57,219 nt of DNA. Source: Brevundimonas denitrificans (GTDB lineage Bacteria > Pseudomonadota > Alphaproteobacteria > Caulobacterales > Caulobacteraceae). Each line of letters opens with the position of its first letter. Within the stretch, counting starts at the first letter, position 1. Both the position numbers and the translations under genes were made by a program. The stretch spans positions 1 to 57,219 of the forward strand of contig NZ_BSOY01000011.1 in the NCBI RefSeq assembly GCF_030160755.1. The letters run 5' to 3'. The notes beneath the pieces were generated by a model that saw nothing but the letters and a program-made list of their open reading frames with translations, was not told where the DNA came from and ran no database searches. Shown one piece after another: positions 18,521-28,722 of this stretch.

Positions 18521-18724
18521 TCAGTCCTCGAGGACGAAGGAGACCTTCATATTGACGCGGTATTCGACGATCTCGCCGCCCTTGACCACGACCTTCTGCT
18601 CCTGGACCCAGGCGCCCGCGACGTTGTTGAGGGTCTTGTCGGCGCGGGCGATGCCCCGCTTCAGCGCGTCCTCGAAGCTGACGGTGGACGAGGCGGTGAC
18701 TTCGGTGACCTTGGCGATGGACAT
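18521..18724 (-). CDS. Dodecin (flavin-binding small protein)
   Basis: A 67-residue dodecin, a protein that assembles into hollow dodecamers that bind flavins. The family sequence is plain: SIAKVTEVTASSTVSFEDAL, GIARADKTLNNVAGAWV and a closing VVVKGGEIVEYRVNMKVSF. The frame is open further upstream, but the ATG before SIAKVTE matches the family start. The Trp in GAWV is the residue that stacks on flavin in bacterial dodecins. It stands between rplT and pheS on the same strand, with a strong hairpin separating it from rplT. Confidence 0.9.
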   Translation of the reverse strand: MSIAKVTEVTASSTVSFEDALKRGIARADKTLNNVAGAWVQEQKVVVKGGEIVEYRVNMKVSFVLED

Positions 18725-18816
18725 GGGATTCCCCGAGATGATGGCGCGCAGGAATTTGCGGCCACGGTTTCTCAACGGGACGGGGCGGCGGGGGTTGCGT
18801 GGGTCCGCTCATGACG

Positions 18817-18845
18817 ACGCCCGCCCCGGAGACCGGAGCGGGCGT
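18817..18845 (-). terminator. Strong hairpin between rplT and dodecin genes
   Basis: A 13-bp stem (18817-18829 with 18833-18845, one G-U type pair) and a 3-nt loop, just after rplT on the minus strand. There is no T run behind it, so termination is likely but not certain; it may instead stabilise the rplT mRNA end. Confidence 0.5.
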
Positions 18846-18866
18846 TCATCGGTTCGGTGCGTCAGC

Positions 18867-19223
18867 CTAGGCCTTCAGCGCGTCGCGGACCTTGTCGGCC
18901 ACGGCCTTGAAGGCGGCTTCGTCAGCGGCCATCGCGGCCAGAACCTTGCGGTCCAGCTCGATGCCGGCTTCGCCGAGGCCGTGCATGAATTGCGAATAGG
19001 TGAAGCCTTCCAGACGCGCGGCGGCGTTGATGCGCTGGATCCACAGGGCGCGGAACGAGCGCTTCTTGTTGCGGCGGTCGCGGTAGGCGTATTGCCCGGC
19101 GCGGTCGACCGCGGCCTTGGCGGTGCGGATGGTGTTCTTGCGGCGGCCGTAGAAACCCTTGGCCTGCTTCAGAACCTTCTTGTGTTTGGCGTGGGAAACT
19201 ACGCCCCGTTTGACGCGAGCCAT
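18867..19223 (-). CDS. rplT: 50S ribosomal protein L20
   Basis: A 118-residue ribosomal protein, an early assembly protein binding 23S rRNA. The start [20 protein letters not shown] and the central [20 protein letters not shown] are invariant family blocks. A strong AAAGGA ribosome site precedes the ATG. Cotranscribed with rpmI 54 bases upstream; infC, normally first in this operon, lies 3.6 kb further upstream instead. Confidence 0.97.
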   Translation of the reverse strand: MARVKRGVVSHAKHKKVLKQAKGFYGRRKNTIRTAKAAVDRAGQYAYRDRRNKKRSFRALWIQRINAAARLEGFTYSQFMHGLGEAGIELDRKVLAAMAADEAAFKAVADKVRDALKA

Positions 19224-19277
19224 GTCGCTATCCTTTCAAATTCAATGCGTGGAGATCAGTCGAACAGCGCGCGCCGA

Positions 19278-19475
19278 TCAGGCGTACGGCATGTAGGATT
19301 TGATCTTCTTGGCGTCGGCGTCGGCCATGACCGAGGTGCCGCGGTTCTGGCGGATGTATTTGCTGTTGTGGCTGATCAAGCGGTGCCGCTTGCCTGCCAC
19401 GCCGGCCTTGACCTTGCCAGTCGCCGTGAATTTGAAGCGCTTCTTGGCGCCAGACTTTGTCTTCAGTTTGGGCAT
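19278..19475 (-). CDS. rpmI: 50S ribosomal protein L35
   Basis: A 65-residue ribosomal protein beginning [20 protein letters not shown] and ending [24 protein letters not shown] residues (here [20 protein letters not shown]). A GTG two codons upstream is also in frame, but the ATG before PKLKTKS is the universal start and has an AGAGAG ribosome site. First gene of an rpmI-rplT unit whose leader carries an inverted repeat. Confidence 0.96.
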   Translation of the reverse strand: MPKLKTKSGAKKRFKFTATGKVKAGVAGKRHRLISHNSKYIRQNRGTSVMADADAKKIKSYMPYA

Positions 19476-19546
19476 TTTCACTCTCTTTTTGAGTGGGTTG
19501 CCGGTTCTTTGGGCCTTTGGAGCCGTCGGATTGGAAACCCTGATGA

Positions 19547-19581
19547 GAACCGCCCAGGCATGCCTTTTAGCCCGGCGGTTC
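19547..19581 (-). promoter_or_regulatory. Inverted repeat in the rpmI leader / MFS 3' region
   Basis: GAACCGCC (19547-19554) pairs with GGCGGTTC (19574-19581) around a 19-nt loop, in the 161-bp gap between the MFS stop and rpmI. It could end the MFS transcript or form an L20/L35 autoregulatory leader, which is known for this operon in other bacteria. Which of these is right is open. Confidence 0.35.
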
Positions 19582-19636
19582 GGTACGCGAAGGCGCGGCT
19601 TCTAGGCCAGCCAGCGCGGGAAAGCAAGGCTGTCCG

Positions 19637-20890
19637 CTACTCCGCGGCGACCGGGACCGCCGTCGCCGCCTGCCGCTTGCGGAAGGCCCGCCCGGCGTTG
19701 ATCGCCATCACCGCCGCCGGAATGGTCAGGGCCGCGCCGATCAGGAAGGGCCAGTCGTGGCCGATCTGCGAGAAAATGGCGCCGGCGATCATCGGCCCGA
19801 AGATGCGCGCGATCGAACTGGAGGCCATGTTCAGCCCCAGCATGGCGCCCTGCCGGTCCGCATCGACCGAGCGCGAGATCAGGGCCGAGATGTTGGGCAT
19901 GGTCACCGCCATGCCGAAGGCGCCCGCCGCCATGATCACCGGCACCAGCCAGTCGGAGTCGGGCAGCAGGCGGCTGGCGACGACCTGACCCACCAGACCG
20001 GCGCCGAAGACCAGGCAGCCGACGGCGAGAACCCGCGCCTCGCCGAAGCGCCGGGCCAGACGTCCGGCCAGAAAGCCCTGGCAGATGACCGAGACGATCC
20101 CCACGGCCATGAAGCACAGGCCGACCTCGCGCGCGGTCCAGCCGTAGCGCGCCTCGGTCCAGAAGCCGAAGGTCGACTCCATGCCGGAGAAGCCGGCCAT
20201 ATAGATCAGGGTGACCAGCAGCACGCGCGACACCACCGGGTTGGATACGGCGTCATGCACCCCGCCGAGGAAGGCCGGGCGGGCCACGGCGGGATCCGCC
20301 TTGACCCGGCTCTCCTTCAGCAGGACGGCGACCCCGATGGCGGCCAGGACGCACAGTCCGGAGGCGGTGAAGATCGGCAGCTGGTAGCCCAGCGCGCCCA
20401 GGTCCGGTCGGGTCAGCAGGCCGCCGATCGCGGGGCCGAAGATGAAGCCGAGACCGAAGGCGGCGCCGATCAGTCCCATCCGGCCGGCGCGCAGCTCGGG
20501 CGGGGTGACGTCGGCGACATAGCCCTGGGCGGTCGAGACATTGCCCGCGCCCATGCCCGTGAACAGCCGCACCACGATGGCCAGCCAGATGTTGGGCACG
20601 AAGGCCAGGGCCAGATAGCCGGCCGCGTTGCACAGGATGGTGATCATCAGCACCGGCTTGCGGCCGATGCGGTCCGACAGCCGCCCCCAGAAGGGCTCGG
20701 CCACGAACTGACCCAGCGAATAGGCCGAGAACATCAGGGCGACCTGCCACGGCGGCGCGTCCAGCGTCTGGCCGTAGAAGGGCAGCAGCGGGATGACGAT
20801 GCCGAACCCCACCAGATTGATGAACACCACCCCGAACAGGACGAACAGCGCCGATCGAGACGGAGGCTGGGGCAGGGCGGCTGACGTCAC
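19637..20890 (-). CDS. MFS transporter, TetA-like drug/proton antiporter
   Basis: A 417-residue major facilitator protein with about 12 helices. The motif-A loop GRLSDRIGRKPVLM after helix 2, the first helix FGVVFINLVGFGIVIPLLPFY and motif-C-like GLGFIFGPAIGGLL place it with the 12-helix (DHA1) TetA-type exporters; it is not clearly a tetracycline determinant, as many chromosomal relatives export other compounds. It starts at GTG with no good ribosome site. It is on the same strand as rpmI/rplT and interrupts the usual infC-rpmI-rplT order. Confidence 0.88.
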   Translation of the reverse strand: MTSAALPQPPSRSALFVLFGVVFINLVGFGIVIPLLPFYGQTLDAPPWQVALMFSAYSLGQFVAEPFWGRLSDRIGRKPVLMITILCNAAGYLALAFVPNIWLAIVVRLFTGMGAGNVSTAQGYVADVTPPELRAGRMGLIGAAFGLGFIFGPAIGGLLTRPDLGALGYQLPIFTASGLCVLAAIGVAVLLKESRVKADPAVARPAFLGGVHDAVSNPVVSRVLLVTLIYMAGFSGMESTFGFWTEARYGWTAREVGLCFMAVGIVSVICQGFLAGRLARRFGEARVLAVGCLVFGAGLVGQVVASRLLPDSDWLVPVIMAAGAFGMAVTMPNISALISRSVDADRQGAMLGLNMASSSIARIFGPMIAGAIFSQIGHDWPFLIGAALTIPAAVMAINAGRAFRKRQAATAVPVAAE

Positions 20891-20987
20891 AGGGGCATAC
20901 TCGGGCGGGAGGCGACCCCTGTGTCAGACAGATCGCGCGGGGGCGCAAGGCGGAGCTCGCAAACGCGATCTTCGCCCTGGTCGCCGG

Positions 20988-22973
20988 TCAGTCCGCACGG
21001 CGCGCCGGATTGTTCGCCTCGAGGAAGCGAACCGTCTCGGCCAGCATCTGCCGGCGGGTCGCGGACCGCGACAGCCAGTGATCCTCGCCCGGCAGCTCCA
21101 CGAACTCGACCGGCTTGCCGGCCCGACGCAGAGCCTCGGCCATGACCCGGCTCTGTTCAATGGGCACCACCGTATCGTCCCTGCCGTGGATCAGCAGCAG
21201 GGGGCTGTCGACCGAGGCCGCGAGAAAGGCCGGGGACAGGTCGTCCAGGGTCCGGTCATTGAGCCGCGCCGCCCCCATGAACCGGTTCCAGTAGCGGACG
21301 GTCTGATTGTTCCTGTGGCGCGATTGCTCCGCCTCCCAGTTGACCATCCGGCGCAGGTCCGACACGCCGGCGACGGCTACGCCGCAGCGATAGACCTCGC
21401 TGTCGAGGGTCAGGCCCGCCATCGCCGCATAGCCGCCGTAGCTGGCGCCGACGATGCAGACGCGGTCGGGGTCGATGACGCCCTCGGCCGCCAGCCAGCG
21501 CACCCCGTCGGACAGGTCCGTCTGCATCTTGCGGCCCCATTCGCCATACCCCGCCTCAAGGAAGGCGCGGCCGTAGCCGGTCGAACCCCGGAAATTGGCC
21601 TGCAGCACCGCATAGCCGCGCGAGGCCAGCGCTTGGGCCCACCAGTCGAAACCCGCCACGTCCCGCGACGCCGGTCCGCCGTGGGCCAGCACCACCAGCG
21701 GCAGGCCCGACGGGTCGGTCACGCCCGGCGGCAGGGTCAGGTATCCTGGAATGTCCAGCCCGTCCCGGGCGGCGTAGTGGATCGACCGCACCGCGCCCAC
21801 CTGTTCGGGCGCGATGGCCGGATAGGCGTCCGCCACGATGTCGGCGGTGCGAAGATCGAAATCGACCAGCTGATACTGGCCCGCCTCGCCCGTGTCGGTG
21901 AAGACGACAACCCGGCTCAGCGCGTCGTTCCAGGACACCAGTCGCGGAGCCTTGCCCCTGAAGGCCCTTTCGACGGACGACCACCGCCGCGAGGCCTGCG
22001 GATCCAGAAACTCGTACTGGACGCCCGCCTCTTCATCGCGGCCGCCGCCGACCAGCAGACGGGTCCTCGGGTGGTGCACCAGGAAGTCCGGGTCGTGCTC
22101 GAACGGCAGGCGGCTCCACTCGCCTGTGTCCACATTGACCTCGAACAGGACCTCGGAGGGCCCGGACCCGGCGTCGTCGGGCGCGAGGTCCGGCCGGTCG
22201 GCGCTGACGACGATGGTGCGGGGCGTGCGGCCCAAGCCCAGCAGCGCCGGAACGTCGACCGGGGCATCGACCGTCCAGACCTCGCGGTGACCCGACCCCT
22301 GGGGCAGGCGCAGCGACCAGCGGCCGGTGCGCTCATCATAGCGCGACAGGGCGATGATCTCGCCTTCGCCGTCCAGCACATAGTCGTCGGTCGTGCTGTC
22401 CATATAGGCCACCGAGCGGCCGCGTCCGGTTCTGGGGTCGACGCGGTGTAGGTTGGCCTGGTCATTGGTGGTGCTGACGCCGCGCACGAACAGGGTGTCG
22501 CCGTCGCTGGTGTTGCGGACCGAGGCGGGCCCGTATAGCACCGGCAGCACATCCAGCGTGCGGTCCAGCACCTGCACCACCCTCCGTGTCTCCAGGTCGA
22601 GCACCTGGCCGAAGAACAGTTCTGACCGCGGCACGCCCAGCGAGGCGATGTTGCGCGTCTGCGAGGTCACCACCAGGACCCGGCCTTCGCCGATCCAGCG
22701 CAGGTCGCGCACCTTGATGACGCTGATATCGCCGACGAACAGGTCCTCACGCGTCGATATCCGGGTGACCGCGAGAGAGCGCGTTTCGCCGGTGACCGTG
22801 ATGCGGGCGATCAGCTCGCCGCTGGGCGACAGCTGGATGAGTTCGATGGCGGGGGTCGCGCCATAGGCCTCAAGGGGCGCTGGTGCCGGGCTCTGGGCCC
22901 AGGCGCCCGCATTGGCCGCGTAGCACAGCGCGGCGACCGCGAGAGCGAACGCCCTCATCCCAAGCTTGAACAC
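20988..22973 (-). CDS. S9 family (prolyl oligopeptidase-like) exported peptidase
   Basis: A 661-residue secreted serine peptidase. A signal peptide (about residues 1-27, ending AGAWAQS) leads to an N-terminal seven-bladed propeller-like part and a C-terminal alpha/beta hydrolase domain. There the nucleophile Ser sits in VGASYGGYAAMAG, the Asp in HGRDDTVVP and the His in GEDHWLS. I chose the GTG at 22973 because it has an AAGGGGAG ribosome site eight bases upstream; the in-frame ATG 57 bases further upstream lies too near the infC terminator. Likely a dipeptidyl or acylaminoacyl peptidase for peptide scavenging. Confidence 0.9.
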   Translation of the reverse strand: MFKLGMRAFALAVAALCYAANAGAWAQSPAPAPLEAYGATPAIELIQLSPSGELIARITVTGETRSLAVTRISTREDLFVGDISVIKVRDLRWIGEGRVLVVTSQTRNIASLGVPRSELFFGQVLDLETRRVVQVLDRTLDVLPVLYGPASVRNTSDGDTLFVRGVSTTNDQANLHRVDPRTGRGRSVAYMDSTTDDYVLDGEGEIIALSRYDERTGRWSLRLPQGSGHREVWTVDAPVDVPALLGLGRTPRTIVVSADRPDLAPDDAGSGPSEVLFEVNVDTGEWSRLPFEHDPDFLVHHPRTRLLVGGGRDEEAGVQYEFLDPQASRRWSSVERAFRGKAPRLVSWNDALSRVVVFTDTGEAGQYQLVDFDLRTADIVADAYPAIAPEQVGAVRSIHYAARDGLDIPGYLTLPPGVTDPSGLPLVVLAHGGPASRDVAGFDWWAQALASRGYAVLQANFRGSTGYGRAFLEAGYGEWGRKMQTDLSDGVRWLAAEGVIDPDRVCIVGASYGGYAAMAGLTLDSEVYRCGVAVAGVSDLRRMVNWEAEQSRHRNNQTVRYWNRFMGAARLNDRTLDDLSPAFLAASVDSPLLLIHGRDDTVVPIEQSRVMAEALRRAGKPVEFVELPGEDHWLSRSATRRQMLAETVRFLEANNPARRAD

Positions 22974-23042
22974 GGCGGATACTCCCCTTTGCCGGGTATC
23001 CTTTTCCATCGCCCTGTACTGCGGTTGCAAGGGGGCGCGACC

Positions 23043-23080
23043 AAAAGAAAAAGCCCCGGCCGTTTCCGGTCGGGGCTTTT
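23043..23080 (-). terminator. Rho-independent terminator after infC
   Basis: On the minus strand an AAAAGCCCCGACC / GGCCGGGGCTTTTT stem with a short loop, then TTCTTTT. It lies 23 bases after the infC stop and isolates infC from the downstream genes. Confidence 0.9.
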
Positions 23081-23102
23081 CGAAGTCGGAGGCGCGCGAC
23101 CG

Positions 23103-23636
23103 TTATTTCGGCGCGAGGATCATGATCATCTGGCGGCCTTCCATGCGCGGCGCATATTCGACCTTGGCGATCTCCTCGAAATCGGCCTGGACCTTGTTGA
23201 GCAGCTTCATGCCCAGTTCCGGGTGAGCCATCTCGCGACCGCGGAAGCGCAGCGTCACCTTGACCTTGTCGCCCTCGTCGAAGAAGCGGTGCATGGCCTT
23301 GGCCTTCACCTCATAGTCGTGGACGTCGATGTTGGGGCGGAGCTTGATCTCTTTCAGCTCGACGACCTTCTGGCGCTTGCGCGCCTCGGCCTTCTTCTTC
23401 TGCTCCTGGAAGCGGAATTTGCCGTAGTCGAGGATCTTGCAGACCGGCGGCTCGGACGTGGAGACGATCTGAACCAGATCCATGCCGGCCTCTTCGGCGG
23501 CTTCCAGCGCGGCTGACGTCGGCATGACGCCCTGTTTCTCGCCGTTCTGATCGATGAGCAGAACGCGCGGCGCGCGGATATCTTGGTTCATGGGCGGCCC
23601 ATCCTTGACGGGCGGCTGGTTCATCGGACGGCGAAT
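23103..23636 (-). CDS. infC: Translation initiation factor IF-3 with AUU start
   Basis: IF-3 (177 residues) prevents early subunit joining and checks start codons. Both domains are normal: N-terminal [18 protein letters not shown]...LDLVQIV-type block and C-terminal [18 protein letters not shown]. An ATG occurs at 23624, but the ATT four codons upstream restores the RRP that opens many alphaproteobacterial IF-3 proteins, and AAGGA lies 10 bases before it while the ATG has no ribosome site. AUU is the classic infC start, used for autoregulation because IF-3 itself rejects it. Single-gene unit closed by a strong terminator. Confidence 0.95.
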   Translation of the reverse strand: MRRPMNQPPVKDGPPMNQDIRAPRVLLIDQNGEKQGVMPTSAALEAAEEAGMDLVQIVSTSEPPVCKILDYGKFRFQEQKKKAEARKRQKVVELKEIKLRPNIDVHDYEVKAKAMHRFFDEGDKVKVTLRFRGREMAHPELGMKLLNKVQADFEEIAKVEYAPRMEGRQMIMILAPK

Positions 23637-23747
23637 GAGCGTCGGTTCCTTGTGTGGACGAAGAGGCGGAGTTCTGACGAGGATGAGCGCGCGACGGATC
23701 GCGGCGTTCCCCTTACCGGGCCTATATGACCGCGAAAGCCCCGGTCT

Positions 23748-24725
23748 TCAAGGTTTGAGCGGCGCGCGGCCGCCGATGTAGGCGTCGTGAAGGTCGAGGA
23801 CGGCCTCAAAGACACGGTCGACTGTCAGCGCCTCGATGGGCGCGAACTCGCCGCGGGTCTCGTTGGAGGCGGCGGTGCGGGTCCGCGGACCCCACGGGCC
23901 GTACAGCCACCACTCGGTCGGGCCGAACAGGCCCAGCGTCGGGCGGCCCAGGGCGGCGGCGACATGCATCAGGCCGGAATCATTGCCCACGAACAGGTCG
24001 GCGACGTCGATGGCGGCGGCCGAGGCCAGGATGTCGCCCTTGCCGATGAAGTCGATGCCGCGGGGGCCGGCGGCCTCCAGCGCCGGGGTCGCCGGCGGCC
24101 GGTCGCCCGGTCCGCCCACGGCCATGAAGCGCCAGCCGTCGAACCGGGGCTCGGCCTTGAGCTTCTCGACCAGCTGGCCCCAGCGCTCGGCCGGCCAGCT
24201 CTTGCCCGGCTGGTGGGCGATCGGGGCCAGGGCGATGATCGGACCGGGACCGCTTCCGCCGGCCAGCTGCGGATCAAGCACCGCCTGCCGGTCGGCGACA
24301 GCCTGTGCGTCGAGGAAGATTTCGGGATCCAGCGGGTCCGGCGCGCCCATCATGCGCGACACCATCTCGACCTTGCGCAGCCCCGTCTCCCAGCCGCGAT
24401 TGTAGACCACGCGCCGTTTCGCCGGGATCAGCCAGCTCAGCGCCGAGCCGCGGATGTCGATGACCAGGTCCCAGCGCGTGCCCACGACCTGACGCCAAAG
24501 GTCGAACCAGTGTCCGGCCAGCTTCTTCTTGTCGAGGATGATGACCCGCTCGACGTCCGGCGCGGAGCGGAAGAAGGGGGCCGGCGGCCGGCCGCAGGCG
24601 ACGGTGATCCGGGCGCCCGGAACCTGCCGGGCGATCTCGCGGATCACGCCGGAGGATATGACGCAGTCGCCGATGCGGTTAGAAGTGACGAACAGGACCT
24701 TCCTGGCAGTTCTGGTATCTGTCAC
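23748..24725 (-). CDS. Glycosyltransferase family 9 protein (heptosyltransferase-like)
   Basis: A 325-residue GT-B enzyme of family GT9, which adds heptose or related sugars to the lipopolysaccharide core on the cytoplasmic side of the inner membrane. Typical blocks are KVLFVTSNRIGDCVISSGVI at the start, LVIDIRGSALSWLIPAKRR, the IALAPIAHQPGKSWPAERW sugar-nucleotide region and DVADLFVGNDSGLMHVAAALG plus TLGLFGPTE. The start is the GTG before TDTRTARK, with a GAAGG ribosome site; the longer frame has no family residues. Exact sugar unknown. Confidence 0.88.
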   Translation of the reverse strand: MTDTRTARKVLFVTSNRIGDCVISSGVIREIARQVPGARITVACGRPPAPFFRSAPDVERVIILDKKKLAGHWFDLWRQVVGTRWDLVIDIRGSALSWLIPAKRRVVYNRGWETGLRKVEMVSRMMGAPDPLDPEIFLDAQAVADRQAVLDPQLAGGSGPGPIIALAPIAHQPGKSWPAERWGQLVEKLKAEPRFDGWRFMAVGGPGDRPPATPALEAAGPRGIDFIGKGDILASAAAIDVADLFVGNDSGLMHVAAALGRPTLGLFGPTEWWLYGPWGPRTRTAASNETRGEFAPIEALTVDRVFEAVLDLHDAYIGGRAPLKP

Positions 24726-24798
24726 GCGTTTTTGGCCTTCGCTTCGCTTTCCCCGGTTCGCTATCAGTCCATGAGGACTTTCGCGAGAGGAGCCGCGA

Positions 24799-25551
24799 TT
24801 GGACGACATCCAGCATCTGACCTGCCGGGGGGGCGAGACCCTGGCGTACCGCCGGGTCGACGGCGAAGGCCCGACCGTGGTCTGGATCGGCGGCTTCCGT
24901 TCCGACATGGAGGGAACCAAGGCCATGGCGCTGGACGCCGCGGCCCGTGAACGCGGCTGGGACTATGTCCGCTACGACCATTTCGCCCACGGCCGGTCGT
25001 CCGGCGACTGGCGCAAGGCGACGATCGGGCGCTGGCGCGAGGATGCGATCTGCATGATCGACAGCCTTAAAGGACCGGTGGTTCTGGTCGGCTCTTCCAT
25101 GGGCGGCTGGGTCGCCTTGCTGGCGGCCCTGGCGCGACCGGGGCGGATGGCCGGCCTGGTTCTGATCAATCCGGCCCAGGATTTCACCGAACGGCTGATG
25201 TGGCCCGGCCTTGCCGACCACGAGCGCCAAACCATCCTGCGCGACGGCGAAATCACCATCGTTGAGGAGGGGTTCGGCGAATACGTCCTCACGCTCGCCA
25301 TGTTCGAGGAAGGTCGGGACTGGTTGCTGCTGGGCGCGCCCCTGCCGATCGCCGCGCCGGTTCATATCCTTCAGGGCCGGGCTGACGACGTGGTGCCCTG
25401 GAGGCACGCCACGGCCCTGGTCGAGCGTCTGACCGGGGGGGACGTCCGTCTCGACCTGATCGAGGGCGGCGACCATCGCCTGTCTGCGCCCGATGATCTG
25501 GAGCGTCTGATCGAGGCGGTTGAACGGATGCGGCTTCAGGCGTTTACTTGA
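24799..25551 (+). CDS. Alpha/beta hydrolase, ABHD10/thioesterase-like
   Basis: A 250-residue serine hydrolase from a TTG start with a GAGAGGA ribosome site seven bases before it. The fold markers are VVWIGGFRSDMEGTKA (oxyanion strand), YDHFAHGRS, the nucleophile elbow VGSSMGGW, the acid in QGRADDVVP and the base in GGDHRLS. This pattern matches the bacterial homologues of ABHD10, which act as acyl-protein thioesterases or acyl-glucuronide esterases; the substrate here is not known. Transcribed divergently from the GT9 gene. Confidence 0.85.
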   Translation: MDDIQHLTCRGGETLAYRRVDGEGPTVVWIGGFRSDMEGTKAMALDAAARERGWDYVRYDHFAHGRSSGDWRKATIGRWREDAICMIDSLKGPVVLVGSSMGGWVALLAALARPGRMAGLVLINPAQDFTERLMWPGLADHERQTILRDGEITIVEEGFGEYVLTLAMFEEGRDWLLLGAPLPIAAPVHILQGRADDVVPWRHATALVERLTGGDVRLDLIEGGDHRLSAPDDLERLIEAVERMRLQAFT

Positions 25552-25579
25552 GGGACTCCATCGCAAGGAAGCCCCCGCC

Positions 25580-25807
25580 ATGCGTCCCCTGACCGTCGCC
25601 GCCCCCGTCGCCCTTCTGCTCGCCCTCGCCGCCTGCGCCCCGACCACGGGCCCCAGCCACTATGCTGACGAACTGCGCCGGCTGTCAGACAGCTGCGAGG
25701 CGCGTGGCGGCATCCTCGTCCCGACCGGCCAGCAGAGCGGCCGTCCGCAGAATGACCACGTCTGCCGCATCTCCGGCGGCGCGACGCGCCTGCCCAACGA
25801 CGGGTGA
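25580..25807 (+). CDS. Small lipoprotein, unknown function
   Basis: A 75-residue secreted lipoprotein: signal peptide MRPLTVAAPVALLLALAAC with lipobox LAAC, then a short mature part with two further cysteines (SDSCEARGG, DHVCRIS) that may form a disulfide. An AAGGA ribosome site precedes the ATG. No family recognised; many Caulobacterales have such short cysteine-bearing lipoproteins. Its stop abuts the end of galU, which converges. Confidence 0.75.
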   Translation: MRPLTVAAPVALLLALAACAPTTGPSHYADELRRLSDSCEARGGILVPTGQQSGRPQNDHVCRISGGATRLPNDG

Positions 25808-26686
25808 CTACAGCAGGGCGGTGATGGCCGCGCGGGCCGCCTCTCCGAGATCCGGCCGCTTCAGCGCCAGGGCGACATTGGCCCGCAACAGGCCGATCTT
25901 GTCGCCGCAGTCGTGGGTCACGCCCTCGTATTCGACCGCTGTGAAGGTCTGGTCCTTCATCAGCCGGGCCATGCCGTCGGTCAGCTGGATCTCGCCGCCG
26001 GCGCCGCGGGGCTGGGTCTCCAGGATGCCGAAGATCTCCGGCTGCAGGATGTAGCGGCCCGAGATCGACAGGTTGGACGGCGCCTCGCCGCGGGGCGGCT
26101 TCTCGACCATCCCCTTCATGCGGATGTGGCGGCCGTCGCGGGTCTCGGGATCGACGATGCCGTATTTGTGGGTCTCGCTCTCGGGCACGGCCTCGACGCC
26201 GATGACATTGCCCCCGACCTCGGCATAGACCTCGGCCAGCTGTTTCAGGGCGCCTGGCTGGGAATCCACGATCACATCGGGCAGCAGGACGGCGAAGGGT
26301 TCGTCGCCGATGATGTCGCGGGCGCACCAGACCGCGTGGCCCAGGCCCAGCGGCTGCATCTGCCGGGTGAAGCTCATCTCGCCCGCCGTCGCCAGCTCGG
26401 CGATCATGGCGTCGAGGATGTCGGTCTTGCCCTTGGCCAGCAGCTGGGCCTCGAGTTCGATCTGGTGGTCGAAATAGTCCTCGATCGCCCCCTTGGAGCG
26501 GCCGGTGACGAAGACGATGTGCTCGATCCCGGCCTCGCGCGCCTCTTCCACGATGTAGCTGAGGATCGGCCGGTCGACGACGTTCAGCAGTTCCTTCGGC
26601 GTGGTCTTGGTGCCGGGCAGGACCCGGGTGCCCAGACCCGCAACGGGCAGGACGGCCTTGCGAAGGCGGCGGGCGGAAACGGTCAT
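25808..26686 (-). CDS. galU: UTP-glucose-1-phosphate uridylyltransferase
   Basis: Makes UDP-glucose from UTP and glucose-1-phosphate, feeding envelope polysaccharide and glycolipid synthesis, including the UDP-sulfoquinovose made by the sqdB product. 292 residues with the nucleotide loop LPVAGLGTRVLPGTKTTPKELL, VDRPILSYIVEEA, the RQMQPLGLGHAVWCA block, LLPDVIVDS and KPPRGEAPSNLSISGRYIL. I chose the ATG before TVSARRL; an earlier in-frame ATG lies in the promoter region. On the same strand as glmS. Confidence 0.95.
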   Translation of the reverse strand: MTVSARRLRKAVLPVAGLGTRVLPGTKTTPKELLNVVDRPILSYIVEEAREAGIEHIVFVTGRSKGAIEDYFDHQIELEAQLLAKGKTDILDAMIAELATAGEMSFTRQMQPLGLGHAVWCARDIIGDEPFAVLLPDVIVDSQPGALKQLAEVYAEVGGNVIGVEAVPESETHKYGIVDPETRDGRHIRMKGMVEKPPRGEAPSNLSISGRYILQPEIFGILETQPRGAGGEIQLTDGMARLMKDQTFTAVEYEGVTHDCGDKIGLLRANVALALKRPDLGEAARAAITALL

Positions 26687-26741
26687 GGGCGATCCTGAAC
26701 AGCGAGACGCCGCAGCGTAACGCATTCGCGTCCGGATGCGA

Positions 26742-28556
<1,815 letters not shown>

Positions 28557-28583
28557 GGACTAATATCCCTGAAAACTGAATCC

Positions 28584-28600
28584 ACGTGCTTTGCGCACGT
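28584..28600. promoter_or_regulatory. Perfect palindromic hairpin in the glmS leader
   Basis: ACGTGC (28584-28589) and GCACGT (28595-28600) around a 5-nt loop, 28 bases upstream of the glmS start. It may be an operator or a leader hairpin; nothing ties it to a known regulator. Confidence 0.3.
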
Positions 28601-28722
28601 CCCCCGGACAGTCTAAGTCACCGTCCCGCCGGGCGCGATGTATGCGAGAATGTCCGGGAATTACACTTGAAAAGCGGTTTCGCAACGTTTCTGCGGCCCC
28701 GCTCCCCAAAAGGAAGTACGTC

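Noticed and set aside
14885..18814. A 1309-codon open frame opposite pheT and pheS
   Set aside because: It is antisense to two certain genes; in very GC-rich DNA stop-free frames are common opposite real genes, and its translation is a shuffled mix with no family motifs.
19637..20890. Tetracycline resistance gene
   Set aside because: It is in the TetA-like MFS branch, but many chromosomal efflux proteins share that motif; no tetR partner is next to it.
28557..28722. glmS ribozyme
   Set aside because: The leader is too short and it is found mainly in Gram-positive bacteria; no such fold was seen.
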